Shown one piece after another: positions 6,401 through 6,514 of a stretch of 6,514 nt of DNA. Source of the DNA: JAKVCB01 sp963578605 (GTDB lineage Bacteria > Planctomycetota > Planctomycetia > Pirellulales > Lacipirellulaceae); NCBI GenBank assembly GCA_963578605.1, contig CAUZEA010000200.1:1-6514 (forward strand), written 5' to 3'. The translations under genes were made by a program, and so were the position numbers. Every line of letters begins with the position of its first letter. Position 1 is the first letter of the stretch. The notes beneath the pieces are model-generated. The model worked only from the letters and a program-made list of their open reading frames with translations, ran no database searches and was not told the DNA's origin.

Positions 6401-6514
6401 ACGGGTGAAACCAACGTTTAAGTTACATTCTTGGGGTTTTCCTTTAACTGCTTGTGGAGCGTAGCGGAACAAGCAGTTAAAGGCAGCATCGTCTCCGGGG
6501 CTGGGGCACGGTAG
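3461..6514 (-). CDS. Large β-propeller / split Ig-like / FG-GAP repeat / L-type-lectin-like protein, 5' end uncertain
   Basis: The minus-strand frame is open from the window edge to a TGA at 3461-3463. Counting from a TTG at 6472 gives 1003 residues, but 14 further open codons reach the edge, so it is treated as 5'-partial. Residues ~30-346 carry six integrin-like blades of the form W-x-x-x-G...S-x-DG...VRVYDFD. Residues 347-384 and 680-743 are the two halves of one Ig-like domain (LLEDSGEVQIG..., and IIPNPTVTYTS...FTVEV). Between them lie six FG-GAP/VCBS repeats with [D/E]FNGDG-x-QD loops, probably calcium-binding. Residues ~749-995 resemble an L-type lectin or concanavalin fold, with HFDTFNNAQG and NHLEINYNGD, ending DIDNVLVEALLDSGFGG. 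No enzyme motif, signal peptide, membrane anchor or C-terminal sorting signal is visible. A secreted or surface glycan-binding or adhesive role is inferred. The first ~29 residues do not resemble a propeller blade, and the TTG has no ribosome-binding site. Confidence 0.85.
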   Translation of the reverse strand, partial: LPCPSPGDDAAFNCLFRYAPQAVKGKPQECNLNVGFTRGGRSSQQWEPMGGAVLGVASERLGYGVAINSDGTVLAAQNHPTSGAGAYYVHRFHQASGQWVPMGQAIADANGKPGGLGMSDSGTRIVVGSNLGNYVRVYDFDEQSQQWVQVGSTLTGTNGFGRNVAINPGGDTIGVVASGIGVVDGYAEIYRWDTNGADWVQAGSAIPAHGSSSYLNKMQLSDDGHTVALSDIYNLNNQPGFVRAYHFDGDSNDWLLRGNEISGDANGDWFGYDLSLSGDGQRLVATAYLGTLDSPDDGYVRVYDYHVSDSQWDMAFEWSGESGNYFGHSVSMNGEGTVFAAGSTHYNGNAGRVAVFSQSRHLTLLEDSGEVQIGLNSITAGGGETQPLSVTATSSSPGTFAAATAFAVGDRPHKVSVGDFNGDGVQDLATANRNSRDVSILLGDGSGSFGAATDFATGAVDARGVSVGDFNGDGNQDLVIVDANGTGDRVSILLGNGDGAFGAATKFAADDQPISVSVGEFNGDGNQDLAVANPGSDNVSILLGNGSGSFGAATNFAVGTQPISVSVADFNGDGNQDLAAVNIDSNNVSILIGDGTGSFAVATNFAVGTHPTAVSAGDFNGDGNQDLAVANYNSNNVSILLGTGSGSFGAATNFAVGDTPNSVSVGEFNGDGVQDLAVANIDDDMVSILLGGADIIPNPTVTYTSADATGTLTFTPLADQTGTTTITVRVTDGGLDNNLATPGDNASFSRNFTVEVTPRATGSRIYQNFDEAGSPYQLIEPVVAASHGVLANGPSGNYFRLNGTTSNASKNGQPDLLLFDDVIDVSNATIHASFDYRETVHTNGGAEGLRFTLYPAESITDVNSAFLTHNVYTIDKGEGFPGVFHVHFDTFNNAQGTAGTPVGLREPNANHLEINYNGDANIEAGWLASYTVPYDINDGQWHTVDLQMVPDAQGALLTLTATAGNTTHEIVQELVIPGFDFEEDYRAALWADYGAAISLHDIDNVLVEALLDSGFGG
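4436..5320 (-). repeat. Six tandem in-frame FG-GAP/VCBS repeats of ~147 bp
   Basis: Six units encode GSFGAATNFAVG...VSVGDFNGDGNQDLAVAN...NVSILLG, each 49 codons except the second, which has 52. The conserved acidic loops start at residues 405, 455, 506, 555, 604 and 653. The nucleotide phrase around CGCCGTTAAA recurs at the same spacing, from about 4505 to 5255, so the copies are similar at DNA level as well as protein level. This points to relatively recent tandem duplication or homogenisation. Family knowledge says such repeats assemble into a propeller, often of seven blades; six are countable here. Confidence 0.85.
6441..6483. repeat. Perfect 15-bp inverted repeat with 13-base loop
   Basis: CCTTTAACTGCTTGT (6441-6455) and ACAAGCAGTTAAAGG (6469-6483) are exact reverse complements around GGAGCGTAGCGGA. 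No T run follows on either strand, so it is not an intrinsic terminator. It overlaps the minus-strand open frame at the proposed TTG start (6472) and immediately precedes sequence not typical of the protein's domains. It may be a dispersed palindromic repeat or a recombination site. Confidence 0.75.

Noticed and set aside
6441..6483. Calling the palindrome an integron attC site
   Set aside because: The arms pair without interruption, so the unpaired central spacer and bulged base typical of attC are missing. The outer heptamer CTTTAAC/GTTAAAG departs from the usual core, and no second site or integrase is in the window.

Overview
The window reads like an accessory region of an environmental, probably aquatic, bacterium. 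It carries two large multi-domain β-propeller proteins, a gene remnant and one end of an insertion sequence. Planctomycetota or a related PVC lineage is my best guess. The reasons are the style of the metallophosphoesterase/PQQ-propeller and FG-GAP/L-type-lectin proteins and the wording of the IS3 transposase N-terminus. This rests on family recognition alone; no rRNA or other marker is present.

All genes lie on the minus strand, so transcription runs from high to low coordinates. From 6514 down to 3461 is a large protein that is open to the window edge. It has an integrin-like propeller of six visible blades, an Ig-like domain split by a second propeller of six FG-GAP/VCBS repeats, and a C-terminal L-type-lectin-like domain. 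A perfect 15-bp inverted repeat (6441-6483) lies in the same open frame just before recognisable domain sequence begins, so the true N-terminus is uncertain. A 420-bp spacer (3041-3460) has no convincing gene but holds a 20-bp tandem duplication, a GC-rich three-arm inverted repeat and a weak terminator candidate.

From 3040 down to 605 is an intact gene for a calcineurin-like metallophosphoesterase with all visible metal ligands, an Ig-like linker and an eight-bladed PQQ-type propeller. Below it, 489-289 looks like the C-terminal remnant of an unidentified protein, followed immediately by a terminator-like hairpin. Then come three copies of a 9-bp direct repeat and, at 1-125, the left end of an IS3-family element with the first 16 codons of its transposase.

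I see no operon logic linking the two large proteins beyond strand and order. The sequence supports binding or display functions for the lectin/FG-GAP protein and phosphoesterase chemistry for the other. No defence, toxin-antitoxin, CRISPR or secondary-metabolite system is visible. The most distinctive observation is the insertion of a whole FG-GAP propeller inside an Ig-like domain.
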